A stretch of DNA of 55,016 nucleotides, taken from assembly GCA_018267615.1 (NCBI GenBank), contig JAFDYD010000007.1, positions 1 to 55,016 on the forward strand, in the 5' to 3' direction. Made by a program: the position numbers and the translations under genes. Below the pieces are notes generated by a model. The model searched no databases. It worked only from the letters and a program-made list of their open reading frames with translations, and was not told the origin of the DNA. The first letter of the stretch is position 1; the number at the start of each line of letters is the position of its first letter. This stretch comes from Bacteroidota bacterium (GTDB lineage Bacteria > Bacteroidota > Bacteroidia > Chitinophagales > Chitinophagaceae). Below are positions 7,941-17,176 of this stretch, piece by piece.

Positions 7941-9209
7941 TTACCTCGCAAATGATCCTTGTGTAAACGTTCTTCCATAACGCTTACCACCACCTGGAGA
8001 TCTTTTCCCCCTGAATGATGAAGATGATGATGCAGTTGTTTGCCCCTCGGGTTTTGCGCTGCTATGCATCAACGGAACATTATAAGGATGATCACTGATA
8101 ACAGGGATAGATTTACTGATCAGCGTTTGGATATCTTTCAAATAAATTTTCTCTTCAAAATCGCAAAATGATATTGCTAATCCTTTTGCGCCGGCTCTGC
8201 CTGTTCTTCCAATACGATGCACATATGTTTCGGGAACATTCGGCAATTCGAAATTGATCACGTGAGAAAGTTCGTCGATATCAATACCGCGTGCAGCAAT
8301 ATCAGTAGCAACCAACACTCTTGTTCTTTTCGATTTGAAATTTTGCAGCGCTGCCTGTCTTGCATTTTGGGATTTATCGCCATGTATTGCTTCAGCACGA
8401 ATTCCGGCGCGATTCAGATCTTTGCTTACTCTGTCGGCGCCATGCTTGGTGCGTGTAAAGACCAATGCATTTTGTATCGCATTGTCTTTTAAAAGATGGA
8501 TCAATAAAGATCTCTTGTTGTTTTTTTCCGTGTAGTATAAAGACTGTTGAACCGTTTCTGCTGTCGTTGAAGCAGGAGTCACTTCCACTTTTGCGGGATT
8601 TGTCAATAATATTTTTGCAAGATCACGAATTTCAGGTGGCATCGTTGCCGAGAAAAAAAGCGTTTGTCTTTTTGATGGAAGTTTCGAAATGATTCTTTTT
8701 ACATCATGAACAAAACCCATGTCCAGCATTCTGTCTGCTTCATCCAATACAAAATATTTAATATCCTGTAAAGAAATATGACGTTGATTTACGAGATCGA
8801 GTAATCGACCCGGTGTTGCCACTAAAATATCAACACCACGGCGAATTGCATTCACTTGGTTTACCTGCGACACACCACCGAATATTACAAGATGTTTTAA
8901 GTCGAGATATTTACCATACGCTTTGAAACTCTCTTCGATTTGTATGGCGAGTTCACGTGTTGGTGTAAGCACCAGTGCTTTTATTTTGCGTGGACCCGGA
9001 TGTATGTTTTCGGGATGCGACATCAATTGCAAAATCGGAATAGCAAATGCTGCTGTTTTACCGGTACCAGTTTGTGCGCAACCCAGCAGGTCGCGTTTTT
9101 GTAAAATGATTGGAATAGCTTGTTCCTGGATAGGAGTGGGTACGGTATAACCCTCCTTGTCCAATGCTTTGAGCACAGGCTCAATGAGCTGTAAATTGTT
9201 AAATGACAC
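7941..9209 (-). CDS. DEAD-box ATP-dependent RNA helicase (RhlE-like)
   Basis: A 422-residue RNA helicase with all core motifs: Q motif around residues 1-30, Walker A AQTGTGKT (45-52), PTREL (83-87), TPGR (132-135), DEAD (156-159), SAT (187-189), [17 protein letters not shown] and HRIGRTGR. The C-terminal 45 residues are Ser-, Gly- and Arg-rich ([19 protein letters not shown]), typical of RNA-contacting tails. The N-terminus [16 protein letters not shown] resembles RhlE, but the subfamily is not certain. It probably remodels structured RNA in ribosome assembly or decay. Two RRM proteins nearby are natural functional partners, which is an inference from context. Confidence 0.93.
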   Translation of the reverse strand: MSFNNLQLIEPVLKALDKEGYTVPTPIQEQAIPIILQKRDLLGCAQTGTGKTAAFAIPILQLMSHPENIHPGPRKIKALVLTPTRELAIQIEESFKAYGKYLDLKHLVIFGGVSQVNQVNAIRRGVDILVATPGRLLDLVNQRHISLQDIKYFVLDEADRMLDMGFVHDVKRIISKLPSKRQTLFFSATMPPEIRDLAKILLTNPAKVEVTPASTTAETVQQSLYYTEKNNKRSLLIHLLKDNAIQNALVFTRTKHGADRVSKDLNRAGIRAEAIHGDKSQNARQAALQNFKSKRTRVLVATDIAARGIDIDELSHVINFELPNVPETYVHRIGRTGRAGAKGLAISFCDFEEKIYLKDIQTLISKSIPVISDHPYNVPLMHSSAKPEGQTTASSSSSFRGKRSPGGGKRYGRTFTQGSFAR

Positions 9210-9524
9210 TTAAAATAATAATTTGATTAAAAAATGTGGTAAGGCTACCTAGTTATTCACTGATACTTTACCTGCCTTACGTTAAGCCTTTCACGAAATT
9301 TGAGTGGGATTCACTAAAGAAACGAGGAGAGCAATAACATATAGAACGCCAAAGGTAGGTAATAAAAGTGAGAGTATGCGAAAAATGTCTGAACCAGGAT
9401 TTTGAACGATTTTACTGATCGAATTTATTTCGCGCAGAGTACGCAGAGAAAAAGAGTGCGCAGAGGGAAAATTCCTCTACGCACTCTTTTTCTCTGCGTA
9501 CTCTGCGCGAAACCTTAACCTTAC
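9210..9524. other. 315-base gap upstream of the helicase
   Basis: The helicase leader should lie between about 9210 and 9400. No gene is seen. The only clear structure is the inverted repeat at 9428-9512, directly after the DUF2911 gene's upstream neighbour boundary. A long 5' leader is common for cold-regulated helicases, but no defined riboregulator could be recognised. Confidence 0.4.
9428..9512. repeat. near-perfect inverted repeat, 'CGCAGAGTACGCAGAG' family
   Basis: The left arm TTTCGCGCAGAGTACGCAGA pairs with a right arm ending TGCGTACTCTGCGCGAAA, about 38 bases each with a short AT loop. The arm is made of repeated CGCAGAG units. It lies 12 bases past the stop of the minus-strand gene 9525-10613. 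Confidence 0.88.
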
Positions 9525-10613
9525 TTAATTCGCTGCGAGTTGGGCTAAAAATTTTTCTGAATTGGCTTTAACAAGTGGCGGAGGATTTAAGGTCAATGCT
9601 TTTTTAAAACTGGCAATCGCATTTTTCTTATCACCTTTTGTCGCATATGCCTCACCGAGACTATCCCAAGTGTTTGCACTCGTAGGATGTTTTTTTGTGT
9701 TCATCGACAAAACTTCGATGGCTTTATCATATTCCTTATTGCCCAACAGCGTATAACCATAGTTGTTAAGTTCGTTTTCAGTGGCAACTCCAAGTGCATC
9801 ATTCATTGCTTTATCACTTTCAGCATTTTTGCCTTGCTCCTTTAAGATATTTGCTTTTGTACTGATTGTGTTAAAACTGTTGTTCATGCCAATGGCTTTA
9901 TCTTCCCATATCAAAGCCTGGTCGAGATTTACTCTATTCTGCAATGCATAATTCGCTGCAGTGAAATATCCAATCCAGTTAAAACCAATTGCTCCATTCA
10001 ATTCTTCAGCAGCATTGGTCATCACGATATCATCAACTGCAAATTCTACCTTCACCGGAAATTGTTTCTTTTCCCAATTGAGCACCAGCTCTCCAGAATT
10101 TTTTGTGAGATTTTGAAAATCATACGTGAGCATTTCAGTTGATGTCGGAACGTCGCGGATTTTTATCGGCGCTCTCAGTTCGTCTTTTTTTGGATCATAG
10201 AAAAAACTTCCCCATGATTTAGTATCCTTCGATAATATTACCTCGCCGGTATTATCATTGTTGATTACAAAAAATAATCCATACGTGCCTGCGGGTACGG
10301 CATGCCCTTCGAATGTTACTGGATGCGAAAATTTGACAATCGTATTTTCATTGGCGCCCGCTCTCCATGGAGCTGAATTGCCTAAGCCAAATTGCTGCAC
10401 ATTCCATCCGTATGGAACCAGTTTGCCCCAAACCTCCCGGCCTTTCACTGAAGGTCTTGAATAGTTGATGGTGATGGTAGATATACCGATGGTTTGTGTA
10501 ACAGAAGCGGCCGGACTCGGCACGCGTGGTGTGGTTACTTGCGTCCATGCGCTGGTTGATATGAGCGCAATCAAAAAAGCCGTAGCAAATCTTACAGAAA
10601 ATTGCCTAAGCAT
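9525..10613 (-). CDS. DUF2911 domain protein with TPR repeats
   Basis: A 362-residue secreted protein. Residues 1-24 are a signal peptide. Residues 40-190 are the DUF2911 domain (SRPSVKGREVWG, VPYG, WRAGANENTIVKFSHPV, VPAGTYGLFFVI, WGSFFYDP), a Bacteroidota family of unknown biochemical function. The C-terminal third has tetratricopeptide-type helices (NNYGYTLLGNKEYDKAIEVL, NTWDSLGEAYATKGDKKNAI), which suggests protein-protein contacts in the periplasm. It is monocistronic, flanked by two long inverted repeats. No function can be assigned beyond the domains. Confidence 0.88.
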   Translation of the reverse strand: MLRQFSVRFATAFLIALISTSAWTQVTTPRVPSPAASVTQTIGISTITINYSRPSVKGREVWGKLVPYGWNVQQFGLGNSAPWRAGANENTIVKFSHPVTFEGHAVPAGTYGLFFVINNDNTGEVILSKDTKSWGSFFYDPKKDELRAPIKIRDVPTSTEMLTYDFQNLTKNSGELVLNWEKKQFPVKVEFAVDDIVMTNAAEELNGAIGFNWIGYFTAANYALQNRVNLDQALIWEDKAIGMNNSFNTISTKANILKEQGKNAESDKAMNDALGVATENELNNYGYTLLGNKEYDKAIEVLSMNTKKHPTSANTWDSLGEAYATKGDKKNAIASFKKALTLNPPPLVKANSEKFLAQLAAN

Positions 10614-10756
10614 CGTGTAATAGTTTGGTTAACAAAAAATATTATCGGTATTAATGTACGATTTGCAGTTGGTCACAGGTGAATGAATCTACTCAAACGG
10701 TTATTGTGAATGCTGAAGGGTGTATTTGAAGGTTCAATGTAGATGCGATGACGTTG

Positions 10757-10826
10757 ATTATTCTTTGCGCCCTTGCGTCTTTGCGAGAAAATTCTCTCGC
10801 AAAGACGCAAGGGCGCAAAGAATAAT
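10757..10826. repeat. perfect inverted repeat, 'GCGCAAAGACGCAAGG' family
   Basis: The arms ATTATTCTTTGCGCCCTTGC and the exact complement ending GCGCAAAGAATAAT pair over about 33 bases with a very short loop. It is located 13 bases past the stop of the acetamidase gene and could form its terminator. Confidence 0.9.
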
Positions 10827-10839
10827 CAAAATAAATTAC

Positions 10840-11814
10840 TCAAAAATTCAAAAACTTCTTCCTGATCTTCGCTATCACTTCAACTTTTGGATCCGCAACT
10901 TCGGCGATTGTATATTCAGCAACAGATCCAAGAAATATAGTTACTTCTTCATAGCTAAGATGATAATTTTTTTGCAGCCAGCTCATCATTCCTGCATTGG
11001 CAATTTTCAAAGCATTATCAAGACTTTTATCCAATCCAGCGCACATGATATACATTGAATCTTCGACCATCGGCATAGAGATTTTATGTTGCTCGTCTCT
11101 TAAAACACGCGTGGTAAATTCAATATCCATCGAGGTTTCTAAAGCATCTCCATTTAATTCCGCATCGGCTTGCATCGCATGTCCATCACCGATATATAAT
11201 AGCCCGCCCTGGTGAAATACTGGTAAATATATTGTCGCGCCTTGCGCTATGCGGCTAAAATCCATATTGCCGCCAAACGGACCTGCATCAAACGTTAATA
11301 TTTTTTTATTGCCTGCTGATGCGAGTCCGACACATCCTAACATTGGGTTTAGCGGAACTGTCAAATGCTGCAGATGTTCATGTTTTACTTCGGGAGTTGC
11401 GGTCATTTTTTGCAAATCAAAATTCCATTTCACGATTGTCACTTTTTTTGATTTCACAAGATCTGATTTCGGCAGCGCCCTCGGCACAAATCCTTCCGCA
11501 CTGTTGGCGTAGCTTCTGTTGAGAGATAATTTTGTCAGCGTGATCGCGATCACATCGCCCGGTTCCGCCGTCTCTATATAAAATGGTCCGGTCAGAGGAT
11601 TGCCGCTTCGCACACGACGCACACCATGCTTATCAATACCCATTGCGTCTACACTTTCTGTATGTACGGTATCGCCGGGAGATATTTTTAGAACAGGCAG
11701 TGTGTCTCCTGAAAAAATATGATAAAATAAAGTAGGCGTGAAGTCGATTCGCTTCTGTGCAGATGATGATAGAAAAAATAATAGAAATAAAAAAGGAGCT
11801 ACAAAGTGTTTCAT
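10840..11814 (-). CDS. acetamidase/formamidase family protein, secreted
   Basis: A 324-residue amidase of the acetamidase/formamidase family, which hydrolyses short amides to ammonia and the acid using a metal site. It carries a signal peptide (residues 1-19, ending SSSAQ). Family signatures visible are PGDVIAITL, the metal-region GPFGGNMDFSRI, and YIGDGHAMQADAELNGDALETSM. Length matches the family. Export is typical of Bacteroidota members, so the substrate is probably met in the periplasm. It is divergent from the third ThuA gene; an inverted repeat (11838-11897) lies between them. Confidence 0.9.
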   Translation of the reverse strand: MKHFVAPFLFLLFFLSSSAQKRIDFTPTLFYHIFSGDTLPVLKISPGDTVHTESVDAMGIDKHGVRRVRSGNPLTGPFYIETAEPGDVIAITLTKLSLNRSYANSAEGFVPRALPKSDLVKSKKVTIVKWNFDLQKMTATPEVKHEHLQHLTVPLNPMLGCVGLASAGNKKILTFDAGPFGGNMDFSRIAQGATIYLPVFHQGGLLYIGDGHAMQADAELNGDALETSMDIEFTTRVLRDEQHKISMPMVEDSMYIMCAGLDKSLDNALKIANAGMMSWLQKNYHLSYEEVTIFLGSVAEYTIAEVADPKVEVIAKIRKKFLNF

Positions 11815-11837
11815 GTTGTGGGGTTTTGTATTTATCG

Positions 11838-11897
11838 CTTTGCGACTTTGCGTCTTTGCGCGAAAACTCTTTCACGCAAATACGCAAAATCGCAAAG
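11838..11897. repeat. inverted repeat, 'GCGCAAAG' family, between divergent genes
   Basis: The outer arms CTTTGCGACTTTGCG and CGCAAAATCGCAAAG are complementary with one mismatch; inner CTTTGCGCG/CACGCAAA also pairs. Unlike most copies it lies upstream of genes on both sides, so simple termination does not explain its position. Confidence 0.75.
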
Positions 11898-12013
11898 GTT
11901 CGCAAAACATCATTTAATCAACTATTCAACTTGTAAAGTAAAATCGCACAAATTCGCGGTTCAGACAAATTCTTTATCTTGAACAAGCATTCCCTTCACT
12001 GAAAAATCGTACT

Positions 12014-12784
12014 ATGAGAAAATTAATTAAGCCATTATTTATTCTTTCTTTGATTACGTTAACCTTGATATCGTTGTCATATAAAATGCATCGGGCTCCT
12101 GCCTACAGGGTACTGGTTGTTGCTTCTCTCGCCAAAGATCATGTGCGCATGATCGATAGCGCCAGACCCATGTTTGAAAGATTGGCTGCTGAAAATAATT
12201 TTGCTTTTGATTTTACAAAAGATACAAGTGTGATCAATGACGCAAATCTTGCCAATTACCAGGTGTTTGTGATGCTCCATCTCGCGCCATTCGATATGTC
12301 GTATGCGCAACAAGACGCGCTCCAGAAATTCATAGAGCAAGGCAAAGGCTGGGTTGGTATCCATGCAGCGGGACTAACACGAAGACAATTCAAACCGAAT
12401 CAGAAATATTGGGAATGGTTTGAACATTTTATGGGAGATGTAACCTATTCTCCACATCCTCCATTTCAAAAAGCAACATTGATCTTTGAAGATAGAAATC
12501 ATCCGGCCACGAAAAATATGCCGCCTTCAATCGTCATCTCCGACGAATGGTACGAGTGGAACCGTAGCGTGCGCGGATCAGTACGTGTGCTTGCCCGTGC
12601 AGACGAATCTACATACACACAAAAAATACCGATGGGAGATCATCCCCTGATATGGACCAATGAGAAATACAATATGATCTATATCGGTGTTGGTCACGAT
12701 ACTTCACTATGTGTAAATCACGATTACCAGGTCCTGGTCAGGGATGCCATTGCATGGACAGCCTCCAATGCCAAAGGCAAATAG
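12014..12784 (+). CDS. ThuA-like domain protein (third of three)
   Basis: A 256-residue ThuA-like protein with an N-terminal hydrophobic anchor or signal (residues 6-24). Motifs are KGWVGIHAAGL, SDEWYEWNRS and MGDHPLIWTNEKYNMIYIGVGHD; the GDHP histidine is retained. It stands 88 bases upstream of a GMC oxidoreductase on the same strand. A GMC oxidase feeding 3-keto-sugars to ThuA-type and Gfo/Idh-type enzymes is a known scheme in other bacteria. The pairing here supports that role, but it remains an inference. Confidence 0.85.
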   Translation: MRKLIKPLFILSLITLTLISLSYKMHRAPAYRVLVVASLAKDHVRMIDSARPMFERLAAENNFAFDFTKDTSVINDANLANYQVFVMLHLAPFDMSYAQQDALQKFIEQGKGWVGIHAAGLTRRQFKPNQKYWEWFEHFMGDVTYSPHPPFQKATLIFEDRNHPATKNMPPSIVISDEWYEWNRSVRGSVRVLARADESTYTQKIPMGDHPLIWTNEKYNMIYIGVGHDTSLCVNHDYQVLVRDAIAWTASNAKGK

Positions 12785-12797
12785 CTGGATAAAAAAC

Positions 12798-12829
12798 TTT
12801 CACGAATAATAGCTGATTTTGTACCTTTC
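12798..12829 (+). promoter_or_regulatory. possible promoter of the GMC gene
   Basis: TTTC at 12798-12801 and TACCTTTC at 12822-12829 are spaced by 20 bases, close to the Bacteroidota TTTG / TAnnTTTG arrangement with one mismatch in each box. Transcription would start near 12836, about 37 bases before the ATG. If real, the GMC gene is not only read through from the ThuA gene. Confidence 0.4.
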
Positions 12830-12872
12830 TTTTTAATGTCATATTGACGAATAAAAAATAAAAAATCAGATC

Positions 12873-14585
12873 ATGCCAGGCGATTCGCTCCATATTAATA
12901 ATAAAGCAGCAAAAGAAAATACATACGATGCTATTGTTGTTGGTTCCGGTATCAGCGGCGGCTGGGCGGCAATGGAACTTTGCAAGAAAGGTTTGAAGAC
13001 AATCGTGCTGGAAAGAGGAAGAAATGTAGAGCATATCAAAGACTATCCGACTGCAACCAAAGCGCCTTGGGAATTTGAACATCGCGGAACCAGTACGCAG
13101 CAGATGTACAAAGAACAACATATCCAGGTGCGCGGTTTCTGCAATGAAACAAATAAGCATTTTTTTGTAAACGACCTGGAGCATCCATATACGCAGGTGA
13201 AACCATTCGACTGGATCCGCGGATATCATGTTGGAGGAAGAAGTCTCATGTGGGGCCGCCAGTGTTATCGCTGGAGCGATCTCGATTACGAAGCAAATGC
13301 AAAAGATGGCCACGGTGTTGACTGGCCCATTCGTTATAAGGATATTGCTCCCTGGTACAGTTATGTTGAAAAATTTGTGGGCATCAGCGGTTCGAAAGAA
13401 GGATTACCACAATTGCCCGACAGCGAATTTCTTCCGCCGATGGAAATGAATTGCCTGGAGAAACATGTTGCTGAAAGTTTGCAGAAAAATTTTTCCGATG
13501 GAAGAAGAATGATTATCGGACGCGTTGCGAATCTTACAAAAGGATGGAATGGACGTGGGCCCTGCCAGTTCAGAAATTTATGTGATCGTGGTTGTCCCTT
13601 TGCCGGATATTTCAGCAGCAATGGTGCAACATTGCCTGTCGCAAAAAGCACCGGCAATCTTACATTAAGGCCGTTCTCGATTGTCGTTGATGTGATCTAT
13701 GATAAGGATTCAAAAAAAGCAAAAGGCATTCGAATCATCGACGCGGAAACAATGAAGACGGAAGAGTTCTACGCAAAAATTATTTTTCTCAATGCATCAA
13801 CCATTGGATCGACATCTATATTACTCAATTCAGTTTCCGATGCACATCCAACAGGCTTAGGCAATAGCAGCGATCAACTCGGCCGCAACCTGATGGATCA
13901 CCATTATCATGTGGGTGCAACCGGTAACTATGACGGCTTCCAGGATAGTTATACTTATGGTAGAAGAGCAAATGGAATTTATATTCCGCGCTTCAGGAAT
14001 ATCAATGAACAAACAAAACAAAAAGAGTATGTGCGCGGTTTCGGTTACCAGGGCGGAGGCTACCGGGGACGTGTAAGCGATTTGGAAGGAATTGGTGAAT
14101 CATTAAAAGCAAAGCTGACGGAAACAGGTGATTGGAACATGTGGATCGGAGGATGGGCAGAACATTTACCGCATCCGGATAATAAAGTAACATTAAGCAA
14201 AGACAAAAAAGATAAATGGGGATTGCCACTACTTGATATCGATTGTAAATGGAGAGAAAATGAACTCGCGATGAGAAAAGATATCATGAACAGCGCGGCA
14301 GAAATGTTGGAAAAATCAGGGATAAAAGATATCAAAACATTCGACGATCCGCAAGCCAACCCAGGGCTATGCATTCATGAAATGGGAACTGCAAGGATGG
14401 GAAAAGATCCAAAAACATCCGTCCTCAATGCGCATAACCAGGTATGGGATGCAAAAAATGTTTTTGTCACAGATGGCGCATGCATGACTTCCAGCGCATG
14501 CCAGAATCCTTCATTAACTTATATGGCTATTACTGCAAGAGCCACAGACTTCGCGGTGAATGAATTGAAGAAAGGAAATATTTGA
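12873..14585 (+). CDS. GMC family FAD-dependent oxidoreductase
   Basis: A 570-residue glucose-methanol-choline oxidoreductase. The FAD-binding motif GSGISG is at residues 24-29, followed by VLERGRNVEHI. Near the C-terminus the catalytic region reads HEMGTARMG (His502) and CQNPSLTYMAITARA. It has no obvious signal peptide; many Bacteroidota GMC enzymes are exported with a small gluconate-2-dehydrogenase subunit-3-like partner, but no such gene is adjacent here. It is likely to oxidise a sugar or sugar alcohol hydroxyl. Its placement after a ThuA-like gene favours glycoside C3 oxidation, which is an inference. Confidence 0.92.
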   Translation: MPGDSLHINNKAAKENTYDAIVVGSGISGGWAAMELCKKGLKTIVLERGRNVEHIKDYPTATKAPWEFEHRGTSTQQMYKEQHIQVRGFCNETNKHFFVNDLEHPYTQVKPFDWIRGYHVGGRSLMWGRQCYRWSDLDYEANAKDGHGVDWPIRYKDIAPWYSYVEKFVGISGSKEGLPQLPDSEFLPPMEMNCLEKHVAESLQKNFSDGRRMIIGRVANLTKGWNGRGPCQFRNLCDRGCPFAGYFSSNGATLPVAKSTGNLTLRPFSIVVDVIYDKDSKKAKGIRIIDAETMKTEEFYAKIIFLNASTIGSTSILLNSVSDAHPTGLGNSSDQLGRNLMDHHYHVGATGNYDGFQDSYTYGRRANGIYIPRFRNINEQTKQKEYVRGFGYQGGGYRGRVSDLEGIGESLKAKLTETGDWNMWIGGWAEHLPHPDNKVTLSKDKKDKWGLPLLDIDCKWRENELAMRKDIMNSAAEMLEKSGIKDIKTFDDPQANPGLCIHEMGTARMGKDPKTSVLNAHNQVWDAKNVFVTDGACMTSSACQNPSLTYMAITARATDFAVNELKKGNI

Positions 14586-14656
14586 ATTTAATCGAAACGT
14601 CTACAAGAAGGGTAGTGGTACAGTTTGAAAATTAATTTCATTATCAGCGATTCTCT

Positions 14657-14739
14657 CTATGTGTAACTATGTGCCTACTGTGCCTATGTGGTGAAAAAGA
14701 ATTACCACATAGGCACAGTAGGCACATAGTTACACATAG
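14657..14739. repeat. near-perfect inverted repeat, 'TATGTGCCTACTGTGCC' family
   Basis: The left arm CTATGTGTAACTATGTGCCT and a right arm ending GTAGGCACATAGTTACACATAG pair over about 36 bases. The units TATGTG/TGTGCC repeat inside the arm. It is located 71 bases after the GMC stop. Confidence 0.9.
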
Positions 14740-14896
14740 CAAAATCATACCGTGCCGCATATATAAAACTGCATTTTGTAAAAGCTTAAAAAAAATGCAA
14801 CCCCTTATCGACCAATCGACTCATCACTAATCGACTAAATTCCTCATACCGTAAACCGTTTTCCCGAATCTGTAAGTCATTCCATGCAGGTTACAA

Positions 14897-14904
14897 TAGT
14901 TTTG
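14897..14904 (+). promoter_or_regulatory. possible -7 box of the iron-type operon
   Basis: TAGTTTTG is a perfect match to the Bacteroidota TAnnTTTG -7 consensus, 22 bases before the first ATG of the operon. No good -33 TTTG is seen at the usual distance, so the call is tentative. Confidence 0.45.
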
Positions 14905-14925
14905 CTGCCAACTAATTGATACAAT

Positions 14926-16041
14926 ATGAAAAAAAATTTCGCACCGGCAGCGATATTGGCTGTTGGGATGATCGCCTTTTCCTCCATTGGATGTAAGAAA
15001 GATAATAGTGGGAGCAATCCTCCAGTCTATACAGTTCCTGACACATATAATTTTAGTGATGCAGATTCTATCAAAGCAAAAACAATTTTGTCGATGTTCG
15101 CTGAAATAGAAATTGCAATCAACAAAGGAAATACATCAGGCAACACCGTTAGTGCGGCGCAGTTAAAAGGAATGTATGCAAACCAGGGTAGCTTTTTTAC
15201 GGACACAACTTTTAACGGTGTCACGCTAAATTTGAATGCATCGGGAATACAATTACAAAGCAGCACTTTCACTGCTGCTCAAGCTGTGATGTTGACCGTG
15301 ATGGATAGCATTGGAATAGCAAGCGCAACCGGGCTTCCTGCATCAAATGGCGTAGCCGGTGTGAGCACGAGAAAAACTTTGTTATCTGCACATGGGATTT
15401 ATTGGCGCCAGTTTTTTACAAAAACCATGATGGGCGTTTTGCTCGGTCATCAAATAACTGATATTCTTCTCGGAGATTCTTTGAACAGCGCAGTTCCAAA
15501 TGCTGCAAAAATTCATGCATGGGACCAGGCTTTCTACCTGTGGTGCGTACCCGCTAATTTTCCCGCAAATAGAACTGGTGTGAAATATTGGGGTTCTTAT
15601 ACAAGCCAGATCGATTCGGGAATTACAAAACCAGTAACAATACTCACCGGCATCAATGCAAATACAACTCTGCTGAATGCATTTTTGAAGGGAAGAGCCG
15701 CACTTTCTGCAGGTGATAACGCAACTGCGCTACAACAAGCCGCCATCATCATTCCAATTTTTGAAACGATGGAGGCTGCGGCAGCACTGCATGAATTGAA
15801 TGAAGCAAAAGGAAATTTGCCAAATGGCGCAGCAGCAGTATGTGGTAATCTTTCAGAGTCGTTGGGATTCTGGACTGCTCTTAAATTCAACACGCATAAA
15901 AAAATCAGCGATGCAGATTACCAGTCGGTGTTGAGTTTGTATGGCGATAATTTTTATAATATCACGCCCGCCGGCATCGATGCGATTCTTGATAAGATCA
16001 GCACGATCTATGGCTGGGATGCAATCAAATCGAATTTATAA
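14926..16041 (+). CDS. DUF4856 domain lipoprotein
   Basis: A 371-residue lipoprotein (lipobox IGC, Cys23). After a short linker the sequence VPDTYNFSDADSIKAKTILSMFAEIE begins a helical domain characteristic of DUF4856, an imelysin-related Bacteroidota family. It is first in a four-gene operon: 10 bases separate it from the imelysin-like gene, which overlaps the HTTM gene, which overlaps a TonB-dependent receptor. Families of this type are iron-regulated and thought to bind a metal or metal complex at the cell surface or periplasm; the exact ligand is unknown. Confidence 0.85.
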   Translation: MKKNFAPAAILAVGMIAFSSIGCKKDNSGSNPPVYTVPDTYNFSDADSIKAKTILSMFAEIEIAINKGNTSGNTVSAAQLKGMYANQGSFFTDTTFNGVTLNLNASGIQLQSSTFTAAQAVMLTVMDSIGIASATGLPASNGVAGVSTRKTLLSAHGIYWRQFFTKTMMGVLLGHQITDILLGDSLNSAVPNAAKIHAWDQAFYLWCVPANFPANRTGVKYWGSYTSQIDSGITKPVTILTGINANTTLLNAFLKGRAALSAGDNATALQQAAIIIPIFETMEAAAALHELNEAKGNLPNGAAAVCGNLSESLGFWTALKFNTHKKISDADYQSVLSLYGDNFYNITPAGIDAILDKISTIYGWDAIKSNL

Positions 16042-16051
16042 AATTTCAATT

Positions 16052-17176
16052 ATGAAGAGGAATCGAATATTGATATCGTTGCTAAGCATCGTTGTCTGCA
16101 CAACTATTATATTGATATCATGTAGTAAATCGAATAATAATAGTTCAACGCCTCCGCCGGCTGGAAATTCCGATCCGGTATTGACAAATCTCGGCGCTAA
16201 TATCATCGTACCGGCGTATCAACAGTTTGCAACCGATGCAACAAATCTGAACAACGCTGCAACTGCTTTTGTAAATGCGCCAACTGCAAATTCATTATCG
16301 GATTTGCGAAATGCATTTAAAGTAGCTTATAAATCCTGGGCAGCAGTGAGTGAATTTGAATTTGGTCCCGCTGCAGATTTATTTATGACAACACATTTTA
16401 CAAACGCATTCCCTACGGATACGGTTACTATTAATAATAATATCAATGGCGCGAGTTATGCCATCGACGGACTTGGCAATTATGCCGCGCAAGGATTTCC
16501 CGCGTTGGATTTTATGCTCTTCGCGTACGGCGATGATGCATCATTGGCGCGGTTTACGACAAACGCAAATTCGAATGGTGCGAAACAATATCTCACCGCG
16601 TTGACAGGTTCTTTGAAAGACAAATCCGGTAAAGTGTCGTCAGCCTGGACTTCCGGTCAAAATTATCTTGACAAATTTGAAAAGGCGACGGGCGTGAATG
16701 CAGGAAGTTCATTGAGTCTTTTGGTAAATGCTTTCGTGTTGGATTTTGATGTGAACCTGCAGAATTATAAGATCGGAATTCCGATTGGCATTTATGGTCC
16801 GTCTACGTTGCCGAAATCTCCGGCAAAAGTAGAAGGCTATTACAGTGGAACCTCTTCCGAATTATTGATCGCGCAAGTGCAGGCACTGCAACATCTTTAT
16901 ACGAGCGGTGCACCCAATGCGCTCGCAGATAAAGTGGCCGCAACAAACGCGCAAAAAAATGGCGGCTCCTTAAATGATGCAATCAAAAGTCAATGGGCTA
17001 CGCTCGTTTCCAAAATGCAGGCACTGCCTGAGTCGCTTTCTACAGGAATCACTATGGATGATCCGACCATTACTGACGCTTTCACCGAAGTTCGAAAAAT
17101 GACTGTGTTGCTGAAAGTGGATATGAGTTCAGCGCTCGGTATAAAAATATCTTTTCAGGATGATGATGGGGACTAA
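16052..17176 (+). CDS. imelysin family lipoprotein
   Basis: A 374-residue lipoprotein (Cys24 in LISCS). The ATG at 16052 is chosen because it opens the lipoprotein signal; an in-frame ATG at 15941 would overlap the previous gene and lack a signal. The helical imelysin domain follows. The position of the GxHxxE motif of imelysin peptidases reads GFPALDF, so His and Glu are replaced, as in many Bacteroidota members; it is probably a binding protein rather than a peptidase. It lies between DUF4856 and HTTM genes and is likely co-expressed with them for iron uptake. Confidence 0.88.
   Translation: MKRNRILISLLSIVVCTTIILISCSKSNNNSSTPPPAGNSDPVLTNLGANIIVPAYQQFATDATNLNNAATAFVNAPTANSLSDLRNAFKVAYKSWAAVSEFEFGPAADLFMTTHFTNAFPTDTVTINNNINGASYAIDGLGNYAAQGFPALDFMLFAYGDDASLARFTTNANSNGAKQYLTALTGSLKDKSGKVSSAWTSGQNYLDKFEKATGVNAGSSLSLLVNAFVLDFDVNLQNYKIGIPIGIYGPSTLPKSPAKVEGYYSGTSSELLIAQVQALQHLYTSGAPNALADKVAATNAQKNGGSLNDAIKSQWATLVSKMQALPESLSTGITMDDPTITDAFTEVRKMTVLLKVDMSSALGIKISFQDDDGD

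Larger units (their letters stand above)
14586..14925. other. 340-base gap upstream of the iron-type operon
   Basis: Holds the inverted repeat 14657-14739, then a single-armed stretch around 14806-14842 (ATCGACCAATCGACTCATCA) that matches the unit of the big element at 39433-39606 but has no partner, and a probable promoter box near 14897. No gene and no convincing Fur box were found. Confidence 0.5.

Noticed and set aside
15941..16051. Extended N-terminus of the imelysin-like protein
   Set aside because: It overlaps the previous gene and would hide the lipoprotein signal that begins at 16052.
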